From Candidatus Omnitrophota bacterium (GTDB lineage Bacteria > Omnitrophota > Omnitrophia > Omnitrophales > JACROU01), in contig JACROU010000008.1 of NCBI GenBank assembly GCA_016214265.1, positions 1 to 57,688 of the forward strand: DNA of 57,688 nt, read 5' to 3'. Position numbers and translations under genes: made by a program. Below, one piece after another: positions 18,977 through 26,853 of this stretch (within the stretch, counting starts at the first letter, position 1; every line of letters starts with the position of its first letter). A model generated the notes under the pieces. The model had not been told where the DNA came from. It did no database searches and saw only the letters and a program-made list of their open reading frames with translations.

Positions 18977-20533
18977 ATGCTCCAAAAATATTTCCGTTTG
19001 AAGGAATTGAAATTTCATTGGCATGTAACTTGTGCTTTGATTATTTCCGTTCTTTCATTTATTGCCGGATGTCACGAGAAAAATATTGAGCCGAAATCGA
19101 ATTCAAACAGCACGCTTTATCTCGGAACGTATCAAAAACCGGAGCCATTCATTTATCCTATGATTACTGGCGGAATTACCCAGCCCTTGATGGATGTCCT
19201 CTTTAACCGGTTGTTTTTACTCACCACAGACGGACGTCTCCTTCCAGAACTCGCGGAAAAATGGGAAATTTTAGATAGCGGAAAAAAATTCGTGATTCAT
19301 CTGCGAAGAAACGTTCAGTTTCATGACGGTGTGGCACTGACAAGCCGTGACGTGATTTTTACACTCAACTGGCTTCGAAATCCTCAGCTTTCAAACCGGT
19401 CTGGAAACTATGCCGAAATCGAAAGCATGATCGCGCCGGACGACTTCACGCTTGAGATCACGCTCACAAAACCCAATGTGAATTTCTTGTGGATGGCGCT
19501 TGGCGATGCCCGAATTTATCCGGCACATTTGTTTTCATCGCCCCCTGCTTCTCGTGAAATCGAACAATTTGGGAAACATCCGGTTGGCACCGGCTCTTAC
19601 CAGTTTTCGCGATGGGAGGAAGACAACACGATTGTTTTTTCGGCTAATCCAAATTATTTCGAAGGAGCCCCACTTATTCAAACAATCGTTGTCCGTCCTT
19701 ACTCCGGCAAACTTCATCTCTTTAACGCTTTCGTGCGCGGCGATGTGGATTTTTTGGAACGTCTGGATTCCGCGGATTATGAAACGATTAGAAAAGACGC
19801 CTTATTCCAGTCTGTTAAAGAGCTTGCTTCCGGCGGTTATGCGCTGATGTTTAATTTTAAGAATCCTGTTTTTAACGATGTGCGCGTCCGCCGCGCTGTT
19901 TCAATGGGACTGCGCCGCAACGAGATGATTGAGCTTCTTGAACAGGGAAACGGAAAGCCGGTGAAGGATGCGGATGTGTATGAGCCAGAAAAAGCTTTAG
20001 CGTTGATCCGCTCCGCCGGTTACAAGTCCCTGAGTTTGAAACTGATTGTTGAAGGATCCAGCGCACAGCACATGAGGCTTGCGAAAATTATCCGCAATCA
20101 GCTTGTGGAAATAGGGATTAATGTGGAAATCCAGCCCGTCAAAGGATTGGATTTTACCGTAAGACAACTCCGTGGGGGGACTGATTGGGGTGCAATTCTT
20201 TTTATTTTTCAGACAACCGTGGATCTCTATCATTTTAAATATTATTTGCGTTTAAACAGCGTGGCAAATATTGGAGGCTATGAGAACAAAAAGCTGGACT
20301 ATATTTTTGAAAAACTTGAAACGCAAGAAGATCAAAAATCGAGAAGAGAACTTTTTGATTCATTCAATGATGTGCTTGAAAAAGATATTCCCGTCTGCTT
20401 TCTCTATTCTTTTTACAATTTTACTTTGGCCTCAAAACGCTTGAACGGTTTTAATGATGATTTTACCCAATATGTAAACGCCTCATCATTTCATGATTTT
20501 AGGAGTTTCCAAAAAACAAATGAAGGGGGGTGA
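18977..20533 (+). CDS. SBP_bac_5 periplasmic solute-binding lipoprotein
   Basis: The 518-residue protein belongs to the oligopeptide-binding family 5. The lipoprotein signal ends LSFIAGC, giving lipidation at that Cys. Family blocks include GGITQPLMDVLFNRLFLLTT, LLPELAEKWEILDSGKKFVI, VQFHDGVALTSRDVIFTLNW, NPVFNDVRVRRAVSMGLRRN and ALALIRSAGYKS. No permease or importer ATPase is encoded nearby, which is unusual for this family. Its gene ends 4 bases before the Cys-Cys precursor peptide gene. An orphan SBP_bac_5 in a peptide locus recalls MbnE of methanobactin systems, so binding of the mature peptide (free or metal-loaded) is a reasonable guess. AGGGGGA lies before the ATG. Confidence 0.9.
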   Translation: MLQKYFRLKELKFHWHVTCALIISVLSFIAGCHEKNIEPKSNSNSTLYLGTYQKPEPFIYPMITGGITQPLMDVLFNRLFLLTTDGRLLPELAEKWEILDSGKKFVIHLRRNVQFHDGVALTSRDVIFTLNWLRNPQLSNRSGNYAEIESMIAPDDFTLEITLTKPNVNFLWMALGDARIYPAHLFSSPPASREIEQFGKHPVGTGSYQFSRWEEDNTIVFSANPNYFEGAPLIQTIVVRPYSGKLHLFNAFVRGDVDFLERLDSADYETIRKDALFQSVKELASGGYALMFNFKNPVFNDVRVRRAVSMGLRRNEMIELLEQGNGKPVKDADVYEPEKALALIRSAGYKSLSLKLIVEGSSAQHMRLAKIIRNQLVEIGINVEIQPVKGLDFTVRQLRGGTDWGAILFIFQTTVDLYHFKYYLRLNSVANIGGYENKKLDYIFEKLETQEDQKSRRELFDSFNDVLEKDIPVCFLYSFYNFTLASKRLNGFNDDFTQYVNASSFHDFRSFQKTNEGG

Positions 20534-20537
20534 GTTC

Positions 20538-20648
20538 ATGCAACTTGAAATTATTGTTGAAGGCGCCCAAGCAGCAGATGCGATTGAAATGGGTTGCTGT
20601 GGTTTTGATGTTTCCTTCCGCAGACCATACGTAGCAGATGAAGAATAA
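20538..20648 (+). CDS. Candidate RiPP precursor peptide with Cys-Cys core
   Basis: This 36-codon gene sits between the binding protein and the radical SAM maturase. The acidic, Ala-rich first half (start MQLEIIVEGAQAADAI) looks like a leader. The second half, GCCGFDVSFRRPYVADEE, holds adjacent cysteines (residues 20-21), Phe, Tyr, two Arg and an acidic tail. GAAGGGGGG lies 8 bases upstream of the ATG, a strong ribosome-binding site. Two hairpins separate it from the maturase gene, a common way to make more precursor than enzyme. No homologue could be checked. The reading as a precursor rests on size, position, Cys content and the maturase with its peptide-binding N-terminal region. Confidence 0.75.
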   Translation: MQLEIIVEGAQAADAIEMGCCGFDVSFRRPYVADEE

Positions 20649-20664
20649 ATAAAATAAATCAAAG

Positions 20665-20710
20665 AGACGGTCTCTCCCGCCCGGGAGAGAGAGATTGTCT
20701 TCCATTTTTT
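20665..20710 (+). terminator. Hairpin / attenuator after the precursor gene
   Basis: TCTCTCCCG (20671-20679) pairs with CGGGAGAGA (20682-20690) around a two-base loop. The outer arms AGAC (20665-20668) / GTCT (20697-20700) extend the stem, and TCCATTTTTT follows. Partial termination here would favour the precursor over the downstream enzymes. Confidence 0.6.
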
Positions 20711-20761
20711 GTAGAAAACCCAAAGCATCTCGCTTTGTGGAGTTGTGTTTTTCTTTTCTAC
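20711..20761 (+). promoter_or_regulatory. Second stem-loop ahead of the maturase ribosome-binding site
   Basis: GTAGAAAA (20711-20718) pairs with TTTTCTAC (20754-20761). Nested inside are CAAAGC (20721-20726) and GCTTTG (20732-20737). The structure ends 6 bases before the GGGGAG ribosome-binding site of the radical SAM gene, so it could control its translation or protect the message. Confidence 0.5.
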
Positions 20762-20780
20762 TACTCAGGGGAGATGATCT

Positions 20781-22157
20781 ATGAAACTGTCCAGATTTAC
20801 TTATATTGTCGACGACTATCCCGAACCGACTAAGTCTTTGGTGTTTAATGGGCGCACGGAAGCTCTTATCGTCCTAAATCACGACGTCCGCGAACTGCTC
20901 AGAAAACTTCCCACACCTACCGAGAGTTTAACTGAAATCGAACAGCAGGCTCTTCATCAGCTTGCCCAACAGGGCATTGTCAGTCCCCGCGAAATCGACG
21001 AAAACAAAATTATGGAAGATTGGTTCCATCAGTTTCGTTACAGCACCAAGCAAATGGAAGTGATGATTTTGACCACGTACAACTGCAATTTCGCCTGCCC
21101 GTATTGCTTCGAAGAGGGTGTGAAAGACAAAAAATATCTGCATGAGCCTAAGGCCGATCAGATTATCGAATGGATGCAGCAGAAGGCCCTCAAAAATAAT
21201 CCGAAAGAAATCCACATTATTTTCTACGGCGGCGAACCGTTGTTGAATATTCCCATCATCGAATATATTGGAAGCCGGATGAAATCCTGGTCTGGCGAGC
21301 ATGGTATCAAGTTTTTCTTCTCGCTCGTGACCAACGGGTCCGCCTTGACCGCGAAAGTGGCGGACCGGCTGGTTCCATGTGGCCTCAAAGTGGCGAAAAT
21401 CACGATCGATGGCCCCAAAGAAATCCACGATAAATTCCGCCCCTTCCTCAACGGTAAGGGGAGCTTCGACATCATCATGGAGAATATCAAAGCCGTTGCG
21501 GACAAACTCCAGGTGACGATCGGCGCCAATTTCAACTCGCATAGTTATCCTTACTTGTTCCAGTTGCTGGATTATCTGGAGCGGGAGGGGTTGCGTGAGA
21601 AAATTGCGCTCATTGATTTCAAACCGATTACGGACAGACCAAACCAGGTCATTGCGGATGTGACGGCCTGTCCCACGCACGAAACCGATCCTGAATATGC
21701 CGATCAGGTACTCAATATCAAACGGGAATTTATGAAGCGCGGTTTCAAAACTTCGGAGCCGATGGGAACCAATTTCTGCGAATTTAAAGCAGGCGAGATG
21801 AAAAGCATCGTCGATACCAACGGCATTATTTACAAGTGCCCTTCGATGGTGGGCCTGCCGCAATTTGGATGCGGCACTGTCGAGCAGGAATTGACACAAA
21901 ACGTGATGTTTCAAAACCTCATGAAAATGAAGATCGTGGATTTTGAAAAACAGTGCAAAACCTGCGAGTTCATTCCCATTTGTGCCGGCGGATGTAACTG
22001 GATGTCTTATCTGAGGAAAAAAGATTACACCAAAGTTTATTGTGAGAAGAAACTGTATAAAAAAACCATTCAAGATATGGTGAAATTAAAATACGAACAG
22101 GAAATGCTCCGTAAAAAAAGAAAAAATCAAAAGACAGAGCTCATCACAATCTCATGA
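20781..22157 (+). CDS. Radical SAM/SPASM peptide maturase
   Basis: The 458-residue enzyme has three parts. Residues 1-85 (KLSRFTYIVDDYPEPTKSLV onward) look like the substrate-recognition region typical of SPASM peptide maturases. The radical SAM domain binds its 4Fe-4S cluster through C-NFA-C-PY-C near residue 109, with YGGEPLLN and ITIDGPKEIHDKFR. The C-terminal SPASM part contains TNFCEFK, YKCPSM, GCGTV and CKTCEFIPICAGGCNWM, enough cysteines for two auxiliary clusters, ending near VYCEKKL. Such enzymes form thioether, C-C or epimerised residues in small peptides. The Cys-Cys precursor just upstream is the obvious substrate. The stop overlaps the first ABC gene (ATGA). I cannot tell which linkage it makes. 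Confidence 0.94.
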   Translation: MKLSRFTYIVDDYPEPTKSLVFNGRTEALIVLNHDVRELLRKLPTPTESLTEIEQQALHQLAQQGIVSPREIDENKIMEDWFHQFRYSTKQMEVMILTTYNCNFACPYCFEEGVKDKKYLHEPKADQIIEWMQQKALKNNPKEIHIIFYGGEPLLNIPIIEYIGSRMKSWSGEHGIKFFFSLVTNGSALTAKVADRLVPCGLKVAKITIDGPKEIHDKFRPFLNGKGSFDIIMENIKAVADKLQVTIGANFNSHSYPYLFQLLDYLEREGLREKIALIDFKPITDRPNQVIADVTACPTHETDPEYADQVLNIKREFMKRGFKTSEPMGTNFCEFKAGEMKSIVDTNGIIYKCPSMVGLPQFGCGTVEQELTQNVMFQNLMKMKIVDFEKQCKTCEFIPICAGGCNWMSYLRKKDYTKVYCEKKLYKKTIQDMVKLKYEQEMLRKKRKNQKTELITIS

Positions 22158-23587
22158 TTCGCAAGAATCTGTGGGCTGCCGCACCGGCCTTTCTTTTCTC
22201 GGCTTTTGCCGTTGCCAGTGCGCTTTGCCTGCCTAAAATCGTTCAAATCATCATCGACGAGATCCGCTGCGGGTTTTCGCCCCCCGCGCTTTCAAGGGGA
22301 ATAGCCCTCTTCGTCGCATCGGCTTTTCTTTCCGTTGCTTTCAAATTCGGAGCTCTTGGTGGATTTGCCTCCTTTGCCAAAAAAATGGGTGAGACCCTGC
22401 GTCTTGACTTGATCCGAAAAATTCTTGTCGATCCGGATTGTGGACAGGACAAGAAAAATTTTACGGTTCTGACGCATGATATTCGCTCGGTATCTGATTT
22501 TATCGAGAGCGGATTTCCGCGCATCTCGGGGGCCATCTGGCTTTATGGACTCGGCATTTGTTTTATTGCGGGACTGAATTGGAAATTCATGTTGCCGGCT
22601 CTGGCGGGAGTTGTGCTTAGTCTCGTGATCGCTGTCAGATGGCACGAGCGTCTGGAAAACTGGTATTACCTCGAAAGAGAAGAATATGCGAGGTATCAAC
22701 ATTCGATTACGGGCTGGTTTCACGAGTGGGAATTGATCAAGGGTCAGGCGCGTGAGGACGAGGTTTCGGAAGATTTTGAGGATAAAAGCCGGAATCATCT
22801 TCAGGTTTTGCTTAAAGCCAATATCAGTTCTGCAGGGCTGGTACCCGTGATCGCGTCGCTTTGGGGCCTAGTGGCGCTTGCGTTTATCACGATCGGTGCC
22901 CGCGAATTTCGAGCCGGGAATCTAACGGTAGGTGGCCTAGCGGCGGCTTTTCAATATCTGGTGTTCTTCTCCATGCCGACACTGGATTTGTGTTACGGCG
23001 GCGATTTGTGGCGGAAAGCCCGGGTCGCGTGGCGGCACATTGCATCGGTGTCTGATTCGCCCTTCAGGCTGTCGGGAGGAGGCGGTGGGGGCATAGCATG
23101 CTATGCCCCTACAAAAACCGGCACCATTGACGTGATTTATCCGAACGGTGTTCAGGCGGAGCAGTTAAGGAAGGAGTGCCCGGAACAGGGCGGCGTCTTT
23201 TTGCCGCGCCGAAGCCATTTTTTTTCACGGCCCCTCATCGAAAATTTCCGGCTCGCGGATCCTTGCCCTTCTTGGGGTGACATTGAAGAGTCTCTCGGCG
23301 CGGCGTGTCTCTTAAGTTCAGAGGAATCCGCGGGTTCGTGGCTCGAACGTGATCCGAATACGTTTTCGTCCGGAGAGAAAAAGCGCGCCGCTCTCGCGAG
23401 AATTTTTTTGCGCAAGGACGCGACTCTTTGGATTATGGATGACCCGACGGCCGGACTGAATCCGGAACTCGTCGAAAAACTTTTGGCGGAGCTTGCCCGC
23501 TGCCGCGAGGGTCGTGTGATGATCATTTTTTCTGAGGACAGCCGGGTGCATGAATGGGCGCAGAAAGAAAATAATTCGTATGCTTAA
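22154..23587 (+). CDS. ABC exporter half A, ATPase domain lacking Walker A
   Basis: The 477-residue protein has an exporter-type membrane domain (about residues 1-300, several hydrophobic segments) fused to a truncated ATPase domain. No P-loop GxxGxGKS/T exists. The membrane part runs through SVSDSPFRLSGGGGGG directly into a region equivalent to the part after Walker A (GTIDVIYPNGVQAEQLRKEC). The signature survives as NTFSSGEKKRAALARIFLRK (residues ~403-422). Walker B is LWIMDDPTAGL, with D429 and a second Asp (D430) where the catalytic Glu normally is. The H-loop is replaced by IIFSEDSRV. A 22-bp palindrome lies exactly at the gap. There is no C39 leader-peptidase domain. It probably forms a heterodimer with the next protein, which keeps what this one has lost. 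Confidence 0.88.
   Translation: MIRKNLWAAAPAFLFSAFAVASALCLPKIVQIIIDEIRCGFSPPALSRGIALFVASAFLSVAFKFGALGGFASFAKKMGETLRLDLIRKILVDPDCGQDKKNFTVLTHDIRSVSDFIESGFPRISGAIWLYGLGICFIAGLNWKFMLPALAGVVLSLVIAVRWHERLENWYYLEREEYARYQHSITGWFHEWELIKGQAREDEVSEDFEDKSRNHLQVLLKANISSAGLVPVIASLWGLVALAFITIGAREFRAGNLTVGGLAAAFQYLVFFSMPTLDLCYGGDLWRKARVAWRHIASVSDSPFRLSGGGGGGIACYAPTKTGTIDVIYPNGVQAEQLRKECPEQGGVFLPRRSHFFSRPLIENFRLADPCPSWGDIEESLGAACLLSSEESAGSWLERDPNTFSSGEKKRAALARIFLRKDATLWIMDDPTAGLNPELVEKLLAELARCREGRVMIIFSEDSRVHEWAQKENNSYA
23088..23109. repeat. 22-bp perfect palindrome inside a coding gene
   Basis: GGGGCATAGCA is followed by its exact reverse complement, then TACAAAAACC. The arrangement GGGGC...GCCCC-TAC resembles short dispersed GTAGGGGC-type palindromes found in many genomes. 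It is read in frame, around residues 312-319, at the place where the Walker A segment of this ABC protein is missing. Confidence 0.85.
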
Positions 23588-25034
23588 ACTTATTTTCAAA
23601 CACAAATCGGATTTCGCGGTGCTTATCGCGAGTGTGGTTTTTGCCGGAATTGTTGACATGGCACAGCCGTTATGGCTCAAGGCCATCATCGATCAATCTT
23701 TTCTCGGCGGGAAATGGAATTCACTCGCTTTTTTCAGCGTAATGTTTTTCATTTTTATTATCACGGCACAATCTTTAAGATTTCTCGAGATGCGGATTGT
23801 GGAATCGTTGAGTGTGCGGATTGGTTCTGAACTCAGAACCCGTCTGTGGACACGGCTTGCCGAAACCCAGATTTCTCAATTTGCGAAGAAAATGCCGGGC
23901 GAGTGGACATCGCTGATCTGTGAAGATGTCTCCGTCGTTCAAAATTATTTCGTCGAAGGCATCGCGTCATTGGCCAGCCACGGGATTTTTCTGGCCGGCA
24001 TTCTGATTTTCTCCGCCATTCTGGACTGGCGTATGCTTTTTATTTTTGCGTTGGCACCTATTCTTTTTCTTCTGACATCGCCGCTCAAGAAATTTTATGG
24101 AAACGCGGTGCGAGATTTTCTTCTGACTCAGGAAAAGCTGTACGGGTTTTTGGAGGAGATTTTAAGAGCCCGGTTCGAAATCCGCCAATTTCGAATGGAT
24201 CGGGCCCTCGTGAGGGAAGGTGAAACGTTGTCGGAGTCTTATCGAAAAGCGGCTTGGACTCAATCCCGCCTTGCCGCTACTTTTCCCGTCGTCACGGAAA
24301 GCCTTGGCATGCTGCTCACGGCTGTGGTGCTGGGGTTCGGAGGCTGGCTAATTCTCCGGGGAAATATGACGGTCGGCGTGCTCGTTGTTTTTCTGGAGTA
24401 TTCCCGTCGATTTTTTTCGCCGCTCCGGGAGTTGACGGAACGATGGAATTGTTTTCAGAACGCGGGGGCGGCTTACCGGCGCATTGAAGACGAGGAGAAA
24501 AAACTGGAAACTGAATCGACCCGGACGGAATCTTTCCCGGGTTTGTTTCAGCGCATTCAATTTTCAGGCGTGACCTTTGGTTATGAGCCAGAGCATTCTG
24601 TTATCGAAAATATGAACTTCCACATCGATGCGGGAGAAAAAGTTGCGATTGTCGGACCTTCGGGGGCAGGTAAAAGCACATTGTTCAAACTTTTGCTGTC
24701 ACTCTTCCATCCGTCTGAAGGGGATGTCCTGATCGATGGCATTCCTGTCAGACGGTGGAATCCGCGTTCGCTCCGGAAACATTTTCGATGGTACTCGGAG
24801 GGAAGCGCTGAGCGCGTTACTCCGGACTCGCGTGTGCTTTTGATCGATGAAATCGAAAAGCAAATGTCCGCTGGCATGCTTTCCAGTGTTCTTCAACATA
24901 TTTTATCCTATCCCGATCTTACCGTCCTGTGGATCAGTCATCAGGACAAAGTGATTCAATCTTTTCCGCGCGTAATTCGGCTTAATCAAGGCCGGGTATT
25001 GGACGATGTTTATGATCGTGTCTACCGAACTTGA
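23580..25034 (+). CDS. ABC exporter half B, ATPase domain lacking the signature motif
   Basis: The 484-residue protein has a six-helix-type exporter membrane domain (residues ~1-300) and an ATPase domain. Present are the A-loop aromatic (GVTFGYEPEH), Walker A GPSGAGKST (residues 359-367), Walker B with catalytic Glu VLLIDE (419-424) and H-loop WISHQD (H454). Only ~58 residues separate the Walker A Lys from the Walker B Asp, where exporters usually have about 120. The Q-loop, helical subdomain and LSGGQ signature are gone: RKHFRWYSEGS runs straight into AERVTPDSRVLLIDE. It overlaps half A (ATGCTTAA if ATG 23580 is used; ATG 23550 is an alternative). Its intact Walker A and Glu could pair with the signature of half A. 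Confidence 0.88.
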   Translation: MLKLIFKHKSDFAVLIASVVFAGIVDMAQPLWLKAIIDQSFLGGKWNSLAFFSVMFFIFIITAQSLRFLEMRIVESLSVRIGSELRTRLWTRLAETQISQFAKKMPGEWTSLICEDVSVVQNYFVEGIASLASHGIFLAGILIFSAILDWRMLFIFALAPILFLLTSPLKKFYGNAVRDFLLTQEKLYGFLEEILRARFEIRQFRMDRALVREGETLSESYRKAAWTQSRLAATFPVVTESLGMLLTAVVLGFGGWLILRGNMTVGVLVVFLEYSRRFFSPLRELTERWNCFQNAGAAYRRIEDEEKKLETESTRTESFPGLFQRIQFSGVTFGYEPEHSVIENMNFHIDAGEKVAIVGPSGAGKSTLFKLLLSLFHPSEGDVLIDGIPVRRWNPRSLRKHFRWYSEGSAERVTPDSRVLLIDEIEKQMSAGMLSSVLQHILSYPDLTVLWISHQDKVIQSFPRVIRLNQGRVLDDVYDRVYRT

Positions 25035-26853
25035 AGAAATAAAGCAAAACAGAACGTTTCGATTTTCTCCCTGGAATTGGTTCACATCGCATATTTCCGC
25101 GAAACTGGCGCTTGCCATGATTCTGGTGGTGGTGATTCCGCTTTCAGGCCTCGGGATTGTTCTTACGCTGGCGGCCGAGAAAGCGGTGAAGGCGTCCGTT
25201 CAGCGCGATCATCAGGAAATCGCGAAGCGCACGGCTCACGAGGTCGGCCTATTCGTCGAGAGGCCGCTGGAACTCCTCGAATCCACCGGTGCCATGATCG
25301 CGATTAATCAAACCGATCCGTGGAAGCAAGAGACTGTGTTGGTGGAACTTTCCGTCATGTTTCCCATTTTTGAGGAAGTTGTGTCTGTCGACGCTTCAGG
25401 AAAAGTTCTGGCTACTTCTAATCCGGGAAAAGAGCCTGTTTTCAACAAGAGAGCCGAAGCTCTGAAACGGGTGCTCCAAAAGGATACGTACACCTCCGAA
25501 GTTTATCTTTCGAACGATTATCTTCCATATCTTGATGTGGGCATTCCGTATTTTCAGCAGGGGAAAGTCAGCGGGGCTCTGCTTGCGCGCATCAATTTGC
25601 GGGGCATGTGGGATATTATCGATGGAATCCGGATTGGCGAAACAGGCCGCGCGTTTCTGGTGTCCAAAAATGGGATATTGATCGCTCATCCGGACAAGAA
25701 AAAAGTTCTGCTGAATTTGGATATTACCCAGAATGCGGCTGTGTCTCAAGTGTTGGCAAGAAAAACGGGCACCCTGGAGGAGGGCAAAGACAAAGAAGGC
25801 CAGTGGCTGGTTTCTTACGCGCCCATTTCCGGCGAATTTGAGTGGGGCATTGTGATCGAGCAGAAAACGGACGAGGCTTATGCGCTGCTCAAGGTCATGC
25901 TTTGGAGCACGGCGAGTGCTGGGTTTCTCGCAATTTTAGTGGCTGTCATCGTGAGTATTTTAGCCTCGCGACGGGTGGTGCAGCCAGTGCATGTTCTGGA
26001 ATTTTGGAGCCGGAGAATTTCTCTCGGCGATTTTGACTATCTGGCTATGCATCGCACCCGTGACGAGTTGGGACGGCTATTCATTGCTTTCAAGCGCATG
26101 AGAGACCGTTTGCGCGAAGCCCGCGAGCAGGAATATCTGGCGATGCTAGGAACGGCCTCTACGGCGCTGGCGCACAAAATCAAAAATTCCATCGTCAGTT
26201 TGAAAACTCTGGCCGATCTTTTTCCGTCCCGTCGTGCTGACTTGGAATTTTTGAATCAGTTCGAAGCGGAATTTCCAAATTCGGTGGGGCACCTGGAGAA
26301 AATTCTTAAACAGTTATCAAAAGTTGCCAGTGAATATGCGCTTACGCCCGCCCCGGTGGATCTTGCCGAGCTATTTGGAAAATTAGAGAAAAAATTCAGG
26401 GAAGTTTCAGAAAAAAAGAAAGTGAAGTTTCGGATTTTTTCCGAGGATGGTATGTCTTCGATCGATGGGGATGGTGAGAGGCTTGCGGATGTATTTGAGA
26501 ATTTGATTGTGAATGCCCTAGAAGCGATGCCGGATGGAGGGGAGCTGACATTTCATCTAAGAAAAAAGCATGGAAGAATTTTTCATCCCAAATTGATTAA
26601 TGAGACGGCGATCGATTATGTCGAGATTAAGGTGAAGGATTCTGGCGAAGGCATTCCGAAAGAAAAACTTGAGGAAGTGTTTCGTCCCTTTGTGACAACG
26701 AAGCGCGGTGGGATGGGCATCGGTCTTACTATTGTTAAAAAAATCATTCATCAACACGGAGGCACTATTCAGATAGAATCAGAGCCAGGACAAGGAACCA
26801 CATTTATCATTCTTCTTCCTCTTACAGCCTCTAAATACGGAATTTTTAAATAA
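25006..26853 (+). CDS. Membrane sensor histidine kinase (dCache-HAMP-HisKA-HATPase)
   Basis: This 615-residue kinase has a first membrane segment at about residues 32-55 and an extracytoplasmic sensor of ~230 residues with dCache-like features (GETGRAFLVSKNGILIAHPD). A second membrane segment (LWSTASAGFLAILVAVIVSI), a HAMP linker and the kinase core follow. The phospho-acceptor His is in STALAHKIKNSIVS. The ATP-binding boxes are FENLIVNALEAMPDGGEL, VKDSGEGIPKEKLEEVF and GGMGIGLTIVKKII. It overlaps ABC half B by about 29 bases, so it is translated with the peptide exporter. The NtrC-type regulator encoded convergently at 28888-30282 is its likely partner. Sensing of the peptide or its ligand is inference. 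Confidence 0.92.
   Translation: MFMIVSTELEEIKQNRTFRFSPWNWFTSHISAKLALAMILVVVIPLSGLGIVLTLAAEKAVKASVQRDHQEIAKRTAHEVGLFVERPLELLESTGAMIAINQTDPWKQETVLVELSVMFPIFEEVVSVDASGKVLATSNPGKEPVFNKRAEALKRVLQKDTYTSEVYLSNDYLPYLDVGIPYFQQGKVSGALLARINLRGMWDIIDGIRIGETGRAFLVSKNGILIAHPDKKKVLLNLDITQNAAVSQVLARKTGTLEEGKDKEGQWLVSYAPISGEFEWGIVIEQKTDEAYALLKVMLWSTASAGFLAILVAVIVSILASRRVVQPVHVLEFWSRRISLGDFDYLAMHRTRDELGRLFIAFKRMRDRLREAREQEYLAMLGTASTALAHKIKNSIVSLKTLADLFPSRRADLEFLNQFEAEFPNSVGHLEKILKQLSKVASEYALTPAPVDLAELFGKLEKKFREVSEKKKVKFRIFSEDGMSSIDGDGERLADVFENLIVNALEAMPDGGELTFHLRKKHGRIFHPKLINETAIDYVEIKVKDSGEGIPKEKLEEVFRPFVTTKRGGMGIGLTIVKKIIHQHGGTIQIESEPGQGTTFIILLPLTASKYGIFK

Noticed and set aside
20928-22073. Long antisense open frame (381 codons) opposite the radical SAM gene
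   Set aside because: It lies fully inside a well-supported gene, shows no recognisable motif, and its composition is that of a complementary-strand shadow.
22154-25034. C39 peptidase domain for leader removal in the ABC exporter
   Set aside because: Both proteins begin directly with membrane segments; there is no Cys/His peptidase domain at either N-terminus, so the leader protease is not in this exporter.
22154-25034. ABC genes as simple pseudogenes
   Set aside because: Both frames are intact, overlap their neighbours in a translationally coupled way, and the losses are complementary; decay would be expected to leave stops or frameshifts. It remains an alternative if assembly errors are found.
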